Shown here in pieces: positions 23,963 through 35,078 of a DNA stretch of 64,000 bases. This stretch comes from Serendipita indica DSM 11827 (taxonomy: Eukaryota; Basidiomycota; Agaricomycetes; Sebacinales; Serendipitaceae). Positions within the stretch are counted from its first letter, which is position 1. The number at the start of each line of letters is the position of its first letter. The notes below the pieces were generated by a model that ran no database searches, was not told the DNA's origin, and saw nothing but the letters and a program-made list of their open reading frames with translations. The stretch is taken from the NCBI GenBank assembly GCA_910890315.1, contig CAJVGD010000001.1, positions 434,001 through 498,000 of the forward strand. Direction: 5' to 3'. A program made the position numbers and the translations under genes.

Positions 23963-26900
23963 TTATACTGTCTCGGCCAGCCAAGGATGATTAAGGAGTT
24001 CTGTCGCCGAAGGTCGAAGCGTGTGATCCAGCTCAAATGTCTTTTGAAGGAATTCGGTACCATGTGCACTAATGTCCGAAGGAATGGCGGGTTTAACAGT
24101 ACCAGATCCGAGCTGAAGACATTGTCGTCAGCATTTCGCAATCGGGCGTCTAAATGCGGGACAAACCTTGAAAATGGTTTGCATTTGTGTAAACTCGGGG
24201 AATGGATGTTGCCCGGTCAACATTTCAATGATGAGACAGCCAACGCTCCATATGTCCGCCTTGCTTGTGTATGCAGTCTGCTTGACGACTTCGGGCGCCA
24301 TCCAGAATACGGAGCCTTGGAGTGACATTCGGTGTGCTCGAGGGAACCCTACGTTCGTCAGCCAAACACCCAGCACAACGAAAACCCAACTCGCCTTCCT
24401 CGACCTTTTTGGAAATACCAAAGTCAGAAATCTTGATACCACCCTTGTTGTCAACAAGGATATTTGCACCCTTGATGTCTCGATGAATAATCGTTTGTCC
24501 ATGGAGGTACTCGAGTCCTCGGAGAATTTGTCGAACCCAGTTAGCAGTGAGTGACTCTTCAAACGCGCCATAGTTTCGAAGAAGTGACGCAACAGATCCG
24601 CCAGGGACATACTCCAGGAAAATATTGAGGTTGTTGTCGTCAATGGCAGAGTCTATCAAAGTCTCAGCTTGCATGCAAACAACCTGCACAAGACTACGCA
24701 CCGAGGTACTGTACAATATTTTCATGCTGTAGCGTCTTGAGCAGCTCAATCTCCCGTTCCAGTGCGCTGAGCATGCTCCGCTTGCGCTCCTCGCTGTATT
24801 GGCTTCCCTTGAGCTCGACTTGCTTTACTGCCATGAGGAGTCCCCTTTGCGCGTCCATTCCAAGGTAAACATTTCCAAACGATCCCGAACCGATCAACGC
24901 TCCTCGGATCCACTTGATAGAGCGTGTCGTCGCCTTCGAGGTGACCTTTTCTGGCGTATCATCCTCAACCTCTTCTTCTTCCTCTTCGTCCTCGTCCTCG
25001 TCTTCTTCTTCCTCTTCCGTTTCTTCGTCTTCTTCTTCTTCTTCTTCCTCGTCTTCCTCATCTGTACCAGCCTCGTCCACGGGTACCTCCTTTGGTTGCA
25101 GGCTTTCACGCTTCTGGACCGCAGCTGACACGCTGGCTGTCGACAATCGCTTCGTCCCTAGCGCACCAGGTAATAGACTGTCTCGTACGCGCTCTTGAGC
25201 GATCGACTGTTCGATCCCAGTCGTCACGTTTTCTACAGTCACCATTGCAGATTCTGGTACTGGGTTTGAAGGTTTCAGCTCCGTGATTTTACTTGCTCTT
25301 CTGGCTGCTCGTGAGGTATCTGTGACTGCAAGCTGGTTCGGGTCTGCGGAAAAGGTATCATTTGCAAATGTCACGGGTGGTATAGGCAACGCCTTGGTAG
25401 TAGTGACTTGTTGGGTGGAAAACTCTGCGTCATTTTGGGGGGACGACTCCTCATCGACGAGGGTCAAATGCATGGCACCGCCATCGTCTCCTTCAATGGA
25501 CACTCGTGGGATCGTCATCATCCCTTGTCTTTTCTCCTCTTGTGACTGCCTCGGAGAGGACGTATCTACCAGCGTCACGCTCCCACTAGGTACGCCACTG
25601 TTCCGCGTTGAGCGACGTGATGCAATAGTACTCGTGCTGAACCGTGACGTATTACGTGGAGGCACCCACATCCCTGCAGATCCAGGGGTTCCACTGGGCT
25701 TCATACTCTGCCTCTTCATCATGCTGTTACGTGCAGTCTTTTTCAGGACCTTTTTGTCGGCGAAGGGAAAGTATTCCGGTAAATGGGTGGTAATGAGTTC
25801 CGAGGGTGGACGGTGGCCGAAGAAATTTCTCAGTTTTCCAAACGAGGCCGAAGTCGCAGAGGTCGATTTGGTTCCGCCGGGCGACGTTGGAGGCGACCCA
25901 ACGGGCACACCCAGTCCACTGAGAACACTGACGGTGCTTGCTCTGTTCATTTTCTTTTGGATCCGGCTGGCATTCAACATGTCTTCGGAGGGTTGTTGAG
26001 GAGGAGCTTCTCCGAGTATACGTTCCAACTTGGATCGTTTGGCAGATGCAGAGTATGTTCGTATGTGTAGGTTCTCCCGACCAATATTATCAGGATCATG
26101 AATCAGAGCCAAAAGTTTGGTCTCGGTCAATGCTGTCAGATACAGTTAGGATAAGAGAAATAATACAAGCTGATGCACTCACGGTCCTGGTCATGGCCCA
26201 GATAGATGGCATATCCCCCTACAGAGAGTGTACCGTCCACTGGTGGCGGATAGTCCTCGTATACAACGCCAAACTTGCGCAATGCGCGTTCCAAAAGTTC
26301 TGTACCATCCTCAAGATCTCGAATATCTAAAACTCTCGAGTTCATATCGCCCATCCAGAATTTGAGAAGTTTACGCTTGACTTCGTCTTCCTTCTGCGGT
26401 TGCCTCCTGTCGAATGGACCTCTGCCGACGCTGTAGCCGGAAGGGGGACTCCCAGCCATCGGAATGAACGATTCTGAAACGGGAGATAGTGCATGAGCAC
26501 TCATTGGACCAGGTGCAAGTGACGCATTGGCCGAGCTGTATGGATGAGCGGAACCACCTCTGGCACCGGAATGTTGGCGCTGATGCGTTGGTGGCAATGC
26601 GGCATTTGTACCCTGTAGTCGGTTACGTCCATTCTGCGGAAGAGGCGACGTTGTGCGAGGTGCAAACGAGCCGCCAGGAAGGTTTCCAGGCGCCGGATTT
26701 CGAGGCAATCCTGGAGCTCCAGTAGACCAAGGTGATGCAGGGGATGGTGCTGGTGGTAATGGGTCATTTGTGAACGGAGGAGGATTTGAGCTCTCTGTTG
26801 GAGTTCGGGCCCGTTGCGTGGCCGAACCAGGAACCGTCAGCCGCGGTACGGACCGTAGGTTGGAGGGAGTTGAAGGAAGCGGTCCCCGTGGAGGCGGTCC

Positions 26901-27596
26901 AGACGGTGCGCGATTGTTGCTCGCCTGCGCTCGAGGGGTGGGAGTCGTAGCCGACCGGGCAGAGTCGAGCCGTTGTATCTGAGGCAAATCTCTTTCTACA
27001 ACGTTGTCGAGTTGCAAAGGAGCTGGTCTGCCTCTAGAGTTGCGAGCTGAGGTCGTCGGATTGCCGGAATTTGGTTCTTGTACTATTCCTGCCGCGTCAT
27101 TCCTAAGCTTGAGACCGGTCGTCTTAGAGTATCTCAAGTCCGTCGAACCACCATTGAGCACGAGTTTGGGCCCAGATTGTCCTTGTGGGCCGTTCGACGC
27201 ACATAGTCTTCGCAACTCTTTGATAGCGCTGCGAATCCTGGTGCGATCACCAACAGAGGTGACCCCAAGCTCCCTCAGATTATCTACATCGAGCTCGAGA
27301 ATGATATCTCCACGGATATCGTTGTCTCGAAAAGCCTGGGCATGATGAGCACACCGGTTGTCGGCAAGCCAACGCGCAATATGCGCATCCTGCCATTGTT
27401 TAACAAAATCAGCATATGATACGCCTGAAGGAGGCTCCAACAATCCTCCGGGAGATGAGCTGGGCGTAGAGGAATGCATGCTACCGCCTTGGTGGCTCGT
27501 GGGCGTCTGCGGTCGTGACAAAGGGTTTCGTCTCTGGCTCAAGCTGATGAAAGATTGATGAATAAATGGACTCGGAGGCGTCCCCGTTGTTGCCAT
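23963..27596 (-). CDS. STE11: MAP kinase kinase kinase Ste11
   Basis: MAPKKK of the pheromone/filamentation/osmotic pathways. Order: N-terminal SAM domain ([20 protein letters not shown] to [12 protein letters not shown]), a Pro/Ser-rich linker, a RA/RBD-like segment ([20 protein letters not shown]), a long regulatory region, a strongly acidic tract (about 24960-25080), then the kinase. Kinase motifs: [48 protein letters not shown]. The end exon gives [10 protein letters not shown]. Intron 24349-24394 has a GC donor (GAAG|gcgagt). The ATG at 27596 overlaps the first codons of the divergent NSA1 frame by 31 bp. The SAM-plus-kinase layout distinguishes it from Bck1 and Ssk2. Confidence 0.92.
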
Positions 27597-29150
27597 CCAA
27601 TAACCCAGGCAGTGGGCAGGTTCAAGGTCCAACTTTGAACACCTCAATGTGGCTCTCTGCCGACAACAATGGGGCTGTCAAGCTCGTAAATGCCCGTAAT
27701 ATCGAGGAGAATGATGCAAAATCGTCGTCTATCAAGTATACTCTCGATGCTCAGATTATTCCTTCGACATCCTCCCGTTCTGTCCAGAAACTCGCGATAG
27801 GGACCCATGCCGGCAAAGATTTGGTTTGAAAACTGATTATTCATGTAATTTATTTGCTTACATCTTGTCTCCAGGTAGCTATTGCCCGTGCAGATGGATC
27901 TACAAGTGTTCACACCACTGAAAATTTGCGGAGTGGCGAGCTAGTGACAGTCTCACAATGGCGAGAATCAATAAAGAGATTCAAAACAGACGGATCCAAT
28001 GAGGATAATTGGGTTGGGCTCAATATACACCCATTGTAAGTTCATTCCAATTTCTGGGCGGGCTCCTTTCACGAGGTATAGGGGTATCGTTCAATCAAAT
28101 CAACGAGGCCAAGCTCGTCTCACTGCACTCGAAAAGGACACTAGCGAGGTTTCTGCGTTTCATTGTAACGTCCCAGTCAATCTACGCCACTTCGCCGCCA
28201 CCTCGACTGGTCGCCATTTCGCCTATGCTGGAACCGAGGTCAACTTGTCTGTTTGGGACTCGGAAAGGGCGTTTCGTGCGTCGGAATCGAGCAATGGAGA
28301 GAAGCGACGTCGAGCAGAGAAAGATCTCTTTCCCGCTGAGCTTTGGAGAGCCAAGAACGTACGTTCCCTGTCTATGCACCACATATCTTTGACATTGAAT
28401 CAATAGGTAGCAAACGACAACTTGGATTTACGCCAACCGGTCAATATATCTTCGTTCACGTTTCTTTCAAGAGAGGATGCTGGTTCACACCATAGCATTG
28501 CCGTTGGTAACACACTAGGTGCAGTGCATCGATATGATACTCGAAGAGGAAAGAAGCCAGTAAGCACTTGGCAAGACGCGAGGATGAGTGGGGGTGTTTC
28601 GGTCGTCGAACGGGGCATACGGGAACAGTAAGATATCTGGGCATGCGAACGACTCGCTCGCTAATCTCTGATGTAATAGTGAGCTATACGTCGCTGACTG
28701 CGCAACACAACTATGGGCGATAGACATGCGCAAAGCCAAGGAGCCGCTATACTCATATAAAGGTAAGCTATTTGCTCTTTCGCATGCATGGTTGCTCATG
28801 GGTTCTATAGGTATCAGCGGTAAAATCACTTCAATCACAGCCTGTCAGTCTGGTGGTTACATCGCAGCTGGCTCGTTAGACCGATATTTTCGACTACTGT
28901 CTTCAGCCCCCGCAAACCAAACCTCAGAAAAGGGTGATCTGATGGGACATGGCGACGTATTGGGAAGCTGTATATCACAGCGCCCCCTACGGCAATCCTT
29001 CCCCTCAGCGGGTCAGACGTCGAGATTGCAAAGGAGAAACACCATGAAGATTCTCAAATGGACGAAGATGCATGGGAAGAGCTTCAACAAGTAAGCAGTG
29101 AGGAGGATGAAGAGGTGCGGAACCCAAAGAAGAAGCGGAGACGCGATTGA
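27566..29150 (+). CDS. NSA1: Ribosome biogenesis protein Nsa1 (WDR74-like)
   Basis: WD-repeat factor of pre-60S particles that works with Rix7 and Mak16. The frame opens at ATG 27566, but the conserved part begins near the second ATG (27647, MWLSADNNGAVKLV), which would avoid overlap with STE11. Further blocks: SEVSAFHCNVPVNLRHFAAT, HHSIAVGNTLGAVHRYDTR, ELYVADCATQLWAIDMRKA, GYIAAGSLDRYFRLL. The C-terminus is acidic then basic (EEVRNPKKKRRRD). The frame slips once near 28961-28970: GHGDVLG continues as KLYITAPPTAILPL only if one A is added to the AA at 28965-28966. This may be a sequence error. The stop (29148-29150) is one base from the stop of the opposing gene. Confidence 0.85.
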
Positions 29151-29151
29151 T

Positions 29152-30011
29152 TCACAGCTTGACTGCGTACAAAAAACCATCCCAGCCTTTAGTGCCGACC
29201 GTCGCCATAGTCGTTGCTTCCACGCCTTTGTTGCCCTTGATGTAGCGTAACAACCCCTTGTACCTTCGACGGCCTCATCTGTGATATTAGGATCAGCAAC
29301 GCGACCTCTACGAACGACATTATCCACGATAATGACCCCTCCAGGTCTCACGAGTCGCTCGGCCTCTCTGAAATAATTTGCATTGTTCGTCTTGTCGGCG
29401 TCAATGAAAACCAAGTCAAAGGGCTCGGACGAAGGGATTTTATGCAAATTGTCGATTGCCGGACCTTGAACAACGCGAATCTTGGAAGAAAGTCCTGCTT
29501 GCTTGAAGTTTTCCGTGGCAACCTACAGTATTTAACTTTCAGTGGTGGCGATGATTCCATTTATCAGATACTTACAGCGGCATGTTCTGCGTATAGCTCG
29601 TGCGTGATAATATATCCGTCAGCGGGTAGCGCCTTTGCCATCCAGATGGTGGAGTATCTGCCAAAGGAAGTCGGTCATAATCACGTAAGTGAACGGGTGC
29701 GCACCCTCCAAGTGTTCCAACTTCAAGGACTCGTTTGGCACCAATACTCTTGCACAAGAGGAATAGGAATTTGCCCTGGGCCTCACTTACAGCTGAGAAG
29801 GTCTAAATTAGTGCTTCGGTTTGCTAGCGAGCAACAAACCAATATCTGGGAGTCCCTCAGCAACACTCCTCGTCAGTGCCCCAGAGAGATCTTCGTCTGG
29901 TTTGATGAGAAACGAGTTGTGGTACGTATCGGAGCGCTCCCATTCAGCCTGTTGTGAGTACGTCGGTAGCTGTCGTCCACTAGCATCATGGGTTTCGTGT
30001 AATGTTGACAT
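29152..30011 (-). CDS. Class I O-methyltransferase (caffeoyl-CoA/catechol type)
   Basis: SAM-dependent, metal-dependent O-methyltransferase. The start is MSTLHETHDASGRQLPTY. Motif I is RVLEVGTLGGYSTIWMA (joined across an intron near 29650-29699), followed by GPAIDNL, FDLVFIDADKTNNANYF and GVIIVDNVVRRGRVADP (metal-binding Asp and Asn). The end TATMATVGTKGWDGFLYAVKL-like segment lies in another frame. The frames join only if the G run read on the minus strand (C4 at 29254-29257) has one more base; no intron fits. It may be an assembly error or a real lesion. The substrate is unknown; homologues methylate small catechols. Confidence 0.85.
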
Positions 30012-30601
30012 GACCTGTAGGTTATGGCGAAATGGGGTGAAGAAGGCAAAGTCATGGGGAGTCTTTTATAGGGTCACACCCCGTCGTAGATCCGGATTTG
30101 CTGTTATCAGATAATGTATAGGTTTGTCAGTGGCAGATAACCTTCTGATTCCATTTGGAATTGCGCAGTCGTCGAGCATTTGATGGATTGGTAATAATGG
30201 ACAACTTGCCGGGGAGTACCCCGGTCAGAATAGGACGATGGAAACTTTTCGACTTTCGATTGCTTTTCTGAGTTCATTTGCCTTTGCTCTGATGATGAAG
30301 ACCCTCAATTGCCGCAGATGACAACCGACATTCACGAATCGTGCCGATGAGAGACTCGAAGAGACTGCAGATAATGATAGGCATGTGAGCCTTTGGGTTA
30401 TTTGAGGAGAACTCACGCATAGATTGTCCAGTGCATCCTCCATCATGCCTGTGGGACGCTGGTATGGTCTTTTCTCCTCTGCCACTAAAATGGTATGATG
30501 TCGGGGTGTTTTATCATCTTGCACGACAAGTCGCGTCGAATACGATCATTTGTGCGCATCCGAGTCGGAGAGTCGCCCCAGGATGTTGAGTTCGAGACGT
30601 T
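30012..30601. other. Intergenic left edge of accessory island
   Basis: Contains the left copy of the 77-bp direct repeat (30202-30278). Next to it on the minus strand is a possible old exon (about 30283-30365) that could read FESLIGTIRECRLSSAAIEG. No start or full gene could be built for it. Confidence 0.4.
30202..30278 (+). repeat. Left copy of 77-bp direct repeat (CMS1 3'-end fragment)
   Basis: Matches 35002-35078 with two mismatches, same orientation, exactly 4,800 bp away. It contains the complement of the last 17 codons and stop of CMS1 plus 23 bp of 3' flank, but no upstream CMS1 sequence. It is therefore a copied gene end, not a gene. Confidence 0.95.
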
Positions 30602-31069
30602 CTAACGTGCGCATCTCCGTGCCTTTAATTTGGAAAGGCCGAAAGGCCATAGAGGGGCCCGATGTCGGATAACCTCTCTCCAAGTGGAGCACACAAGGCT
30701 CAACGTTGTCCTGAGATGGGCGTGGCGCTCGTATGGGTGCTCTTTGTCGGCTGTGAACAGAGCAGGACTTGCCGCATTCCTAGTTTGAATTTTATTTCTG
30801 CCCGACCAGTGTTTTGAAATTAGTGATAATGTAAAAAGTTGATCAAGCTGCCGGGTGAGCAGGAAGTGTCGAGCATAGCGGGAATCGCGGTAGAAAAGAT
30901 GATTTTGTATACAAGAAGGAGGAAGATCCTTTTTGGAAAGAGGGTAATCTACTTGCGGGCTACCCTCGCAAATCTGGAGGCATCGAACCTCATGGTCCAG
31001 GTCCAGCGGCCTGGCGCTACGATTTGAGCGCAATGACTCGGGGTGAGAATTCTCTGAAAACGGATACAA
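30602..31069 (-). pseudogene. F-box/LRR-like fragment (uncertain)
   Basis: Open frame whose end part LSLVCSTWREVIRHRAPLWP resembles the stretch just after the F-box helix in the many basidiomycete F-box proteins (Leu-Val-Cys-x-x-Trp-Arg). There is no F-box upstream and no leucine-rich tail, because the frame stops soon after. Best read as a remnant or a wrongly framed piece of a lost gene. Confidence 0.35.
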
Positions 31070-31386
31070 ATGATTCGGATTGGGTTCATTACGGTGAAAT
31101 GAGGACGTCGGGAAGGAAAATAGACTGTGAGTAGTATGTTTCCTGGACTGAGGCTCGCTTTTATATGGGAACGACGTGGATCGCCCAACTACGCACTAAA
31201 ATCTTAACCTTGACTCGGTTCAAGGGTGCTTATTTGGCTGGAAAGCATCCTTACTACGATCTAAATCGCCCAAATACACTCTGCGTGAATAGACATTGTG
31301 GATAAGTAGTTCTTTTCAACATTCTGTCCATATTTTTATCTTACGATCTAGATACATTTAATTTCCCGTTGGAGCCCCTGCAAGAC

Positions 31387-32166
31387 TCATGCGAGTGCGA
31401 GGGCGACACTTAATACGCCTATCGTTGCCAAAACGCTCGGTCCTCTCAGTCCAGTGGTAAGAGTCCCGCTGTTGGCCAAGCCGCCGATAAGAGAAGTGAT
31501 AGAGCCGACGGCACCCCCTCCGGTCGAGGTAGTGCTTGGAGGTGAAGTCGTTGCTTGGGTCGAGGTAGTGCTTGGAGGTGAAGTCGTTGCTTGGGGCAAG
31601 GTAATGCTCGGAGGTGAAGTCGTTGCTTGGGCTGGGTGGTATGAGCGACCATGGGCGACACAATAACTCACGGAGCGTACGTACAAATGGAATTGGAGGT
31701 CGTCACTGGTGTATCACTGCAGGAAGGTATATGATTGTCGAGATAGCAGTACTGGTCTTGTAGACAACAAAAGTCATAGTTGTCACACGGGACGGCGTAC
31801 TGCTCTCCACACCAAGGGGCCGCCCCTAGTCGGGTTATTGATGTGCCAAATGATTTTTGGAAAGAGACCTACCTCTACACGCCGTGCCTTCTGGGCAGCA
31901 GCCACCACTCCCCTCGCACACTGTCCCAACCGGGCAACATCCACCATTCGAGCTGTTTTGGCACGTTTTCAGCGAGATATCTCGAAGGAGAGTCATGAAG
32001 CGGCATACCAAGTGATCTGGTTAGTGCTACAAGACATTGTGTCTCGGTGGCGGACAAGGCCGCTCCGCTTAACCAAAGTTCCCCTGGCTTGTAAAATAGA
32101 GCACTTGACGATATTGAAGTGTAGTACGTAGAGGAGAGCTGTGATCAGCATCGTCGTTGGCTTCAT
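31387..32166 (-). CDS. Small cysteine-rich secreted protein, predicted GPI-anchored
   Basis: Start MKPTTMLITALLYVLHFNIV is a signal peptide. The body is Cys-rich: GGCCPVGTVCEGSGGCCPEG, then PWCGEQYAVPCDNYDFCC and QDQYCYLDNHIPSC. Next is a Thr/Ser/Pro stalk of three near-identical 12-residue repeats (QATTSPPSTTST). The end is a hydrophobic tail (GPSVLATIGVLSVALALA) after a small-residue site, typical for GPI attachment. Several introns; the join after CCPEGTA is not settled, since the best donor (gtaggt) costs one Cys. The pattern resembles fungal CCPxG surface proteins of unknown role. It lies alone in the accessory island. Confidence 0.7.
31523..31630 (-). repeat. 36-bp tandem repeat x3 in the GPI protein stalk
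   Basis: Three units (31523-31558, 31559-31594, 31595-31630), the first two identical over almost their whole length, the third with a few changes. The unit length is a multiple of three, so gain or loss of units keeps the frame and changes stalk length. Confidence 0.85.
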
Positions 32167-33167
32167 TTCGGATAATGCCTTAGCAGCGACAAGGGCAATT
32201 TGAATGAGCAATGTCCTACACTCCCAACTCGAGCGCACACGCACTATATATGATTCTACAGGCGTCTATTCAACCCGAAGATTGCTGGCAACGACACTCG
32301 GGGTTTTCCACCTTTGGGGCCGATGTCGTGCTGGCAGGTGCAACAAGGTCTCCCTGGATCATAACTCGTGTTGACGGAGGTAGGCAATACTACTAGTCCC
32401 GTATTAAAACCCTAAAGCCACTCGCCCGGAGCGGCACCGAACCCAGGCGTTTACACTATCGTCTTGGCATCACGCCAAAACACTGGCAGTGGAGGCTCAT
32501 AAAGTGCTAAATTTAGCTTTTGGCCAATACAACTCATTGCTTCAGGACTCGTGTGACCTCTTTTCTCATTTGCAAAACATAGCACTGCCGTAACAATCGA
32601 GAGCGGCGTCTCGGTAAGTGCCAGCATGTCGCAAGATGTAAAGATCTCTGGTGCTCCTCGGGCACTCAGGGCACTATCTTTCATCCCCTAATAGGCCTCC
32701 CTTGCTAGCGTGCAGATGATACCTCGTCCAGGCCCAGCCAGATGAACCTGCCGCGTATGCAATTTGCGCTTTCCGTCGTCGCTGCGTTCTAAACGCCTCC
32801 AAACTGTAAACATTCGAGCTGGGTCCCACTTCTACGTCTCGTGGCTCAATAATAAACTCTGGATAACTCGAACCATCGGTTTGAGGGGAAACACGTCGGA
32901 TATCCATAGCTCCACGGGACCGAGATCCTTACTGGCTTACGGGTGGAATAAATGATACCCGGTTTACATCAATTAAGGATATAAAATTTATGATAAATAG
33001 ATTATTTCCATCCAAGTACCATGCAATGGAACGACTGCCCCGCTCCTGAGATGCTCTTTCGCGATAGGGAGGTTGTCCTGGAGTCGTGCAGGTAATTCAT
33101 CCTGTTATACATTTGTATCAAGGCTTCTTCGAGGCTATATTAAGTCCGAGCATTAGCCGACCCACGC
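32167..33167. other. Island segment with two unassigned minus-strand frames
   Basis: Frames at 32674-32907 (PEFIIEPRDVEVGPSSNVYS) and 32451-32684 (APEIFTSCDMLALTETPLSI) have natural-looking composition and overlap by a few bases, so they may be parts of one decayed gene. I recognise no family. The rest is AT-rich with nothing supported. Confidence 0.3.
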
Positions 33168-34985
33168 CTAATGGTGACCTCCACGAGATAAGGGAGGCAG
33201 CGGGGGGTTCCGAAGAGGTCTAAGAACGTGAGTTAATATCCATTTGCCTGCCCGTGGAAGTGTAGACTTCGTTCTGGCATCAATTTCCATGGGGTCCGTC
33301 CCCCCAGTTAGATTCTCGCCGCGCTTGAGGATTCGAGGAGGTGGACCTTGTGGAAGCCTAAATGTCGGATCTCCTGGTTTCTGGACCGATGCAGGCACGT
33401 CGGAAGACCTTGCGCCTGATGTGGGTAGCGCGGGTGCTGCTCGATTCACGTCTGGCAGGCTCCCTTGCATGGCCGGTGGTATTGGTGCTGAGCGCTGTGC
33501 CGCTGGACTACTTTCCCTTGCAGGTGCACTTTCGGACTCGGGGGTTGTCCACCGTACCCCGGAAGACGTATCAGGTCCACTACGGGCGCGAGTGCTAGCA
33601 TAAGGACCCGCGCTCTCCCTGGCAGACCGCGTCTGACGCTCACTACGCTCGTTCGCAGCCGCGATTGCCGCTGCCCTCATTGCCGATTCGCCATCCAAGC
33701 CTCCTCCTTCAAACCTTCCATACCAATGCTCCAGCTCCGCATGCTCTCAATCGTTCATATTATCCCATACGTACTCGTCATACCTGTCGACATAAACCGG
33801 AGTGCTCTGGGGCGAGCTCGGCCCACTGGTCGACTCTAGCGTAAGGGATAGTGGGTTAATCGACTTGTAACGCGAATTTATTCAGGACATTGCGAGTTGC
33901 TGAGCTTGCCGCTGGTCGGCTAGCTGAATTCGCGGCAGCGGCTCGTCGAGCGGCGGCCTGATCCAGATCCATGCTTGCCAGCATCTCCTATCGCAGTGGC
34001 CGACCTTCTCTACGTTTGAGTGGCGTTCCATCGCGGTATACAATCCGGCCTCCCTCGTGTCTGACATTCCCTGCGGCCTCGCTTTCCTGAAGGTCTAGAC
34101 AACGTGCGACTCTATGCCCGTGTCTTCCGCACCAGAGGCACTCTTCCGACAAACCAGTGGGCGTAGTAGCTCGTGGAGGACCGGCAGGCTGAGGCACGTT
34201 GGTGGCTCTTGAGAATGTGTCCCAATCGCTTCGAACGGCTCCCTTCAAATAATCCGTAGGTGCCGGGAAAATTCATGAGGCACCAGGAAGCTTCGCGACG
34301 AGCGCAGTGTGCACCTCTACGTAAGGCTCCTCGCCGATATCGAGGTTTCCCATCTGGCGAATGAGGTCGTCGATCGAGTCCAGTACGTACTCGAGCTCTG
34401 TCGGGGTAATCCGAGATGCCTTTTCTCCAGCTCGGCCATACGCTGCACCAGAGGGCGTCCATCTCCGACGATAGGCTCCTCACACCAGTCCGGCGTCAAA
34501 ATACTCACTGCCTCCTCCTTGACTTGGGCTCGCGTGAACGGTTCCGTCGCGGTCCGTACTTGTGGATTCTTGATCTTGAGCTGACGATGAACCTCTTGCC
34601 CAAGCTCGGCTGGTAGCGTGCGGAAGTATGCCTTGTTGACCTCCTTCTCCGTCAGTACATTCTCTCGAAGCAAAAATAACGCGATCGTATCAAATGCCAC
34701 TGCTCGTGAGTGTAACCGTTCCTTTGTCTTTATCTCTGCCGCACTTTGAACCTCAATCAACTTCACTAGATACTCCCTCGTGTACCTAGGTCCCTTATCA
34801 GGCACACCATATGCGTCCAATATAACTCTTTTCAACGCAATGTAGTCACGAGCTGCATACTCTGCCTGCACTTCGACCCACTCCTGCAAATAACCCGCCA
34901 TGTACTGGGGTACGTACTCCACCCTATCTCCTCCAGTGATACCAGCTGCTGCGAAGCACTGCTCAAGACGCGGGAAGAATGTCAA
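33168..34985 (-). mobile_element. LTR-retrotransposon Gag fossil (broken)
   Basis: Remnant of the Gag region of an LTR retrotransposon, family not resolved (Ty3/Gypsy more likely than Copia). The order on the minus strand is a helical capsid-like part, a CCHC zinc knuckle (CLWCGRHGHRVARC) and a Pro/Ser/Arg-rich tail. It is broken, with several breaks. No protease, reverse transcriptase or integrase and no clear LTRs are visible in the window. Divergence cannot be dated without related copies, but the loss of everything but Gag suggests it is not young. Confidence 0.7.
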
Positions 34986-35001
34986 GAGCGCGCGGCCATC
35001 G

Positions 35002-35078
35002 CAACTTGCCGGGGAGGACCCCGGTCAGAATAGGACGATGGAAACTTTTCGACTTTCGATTGCTTTCCTGAGTTCATT
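35002..35078 (+). repeat. Right copy of 77-bp direct repeat (native CMS1 3' end)
   Basis: Partner of 30202-30278. Here the sequence is continuous with the CMS1 reading frame, so this is the source copy. The repeat ends lie about 20 bp from the end of the Gag fossil. Confidence 0.95.

Noticed and set aside
24915-25199. Plus-strand poly-Ser frame opposite STE11
   Set aside because: It is the antisense of the acidic tract and has no independent support.
30202-35078. 77-bp direct repeats as LTRs of a retrotransposon
   Set aside because: The repeat is host coding sequence of CMS1 with its stop codon and is too short; it lacks the usual TG...CA ends.
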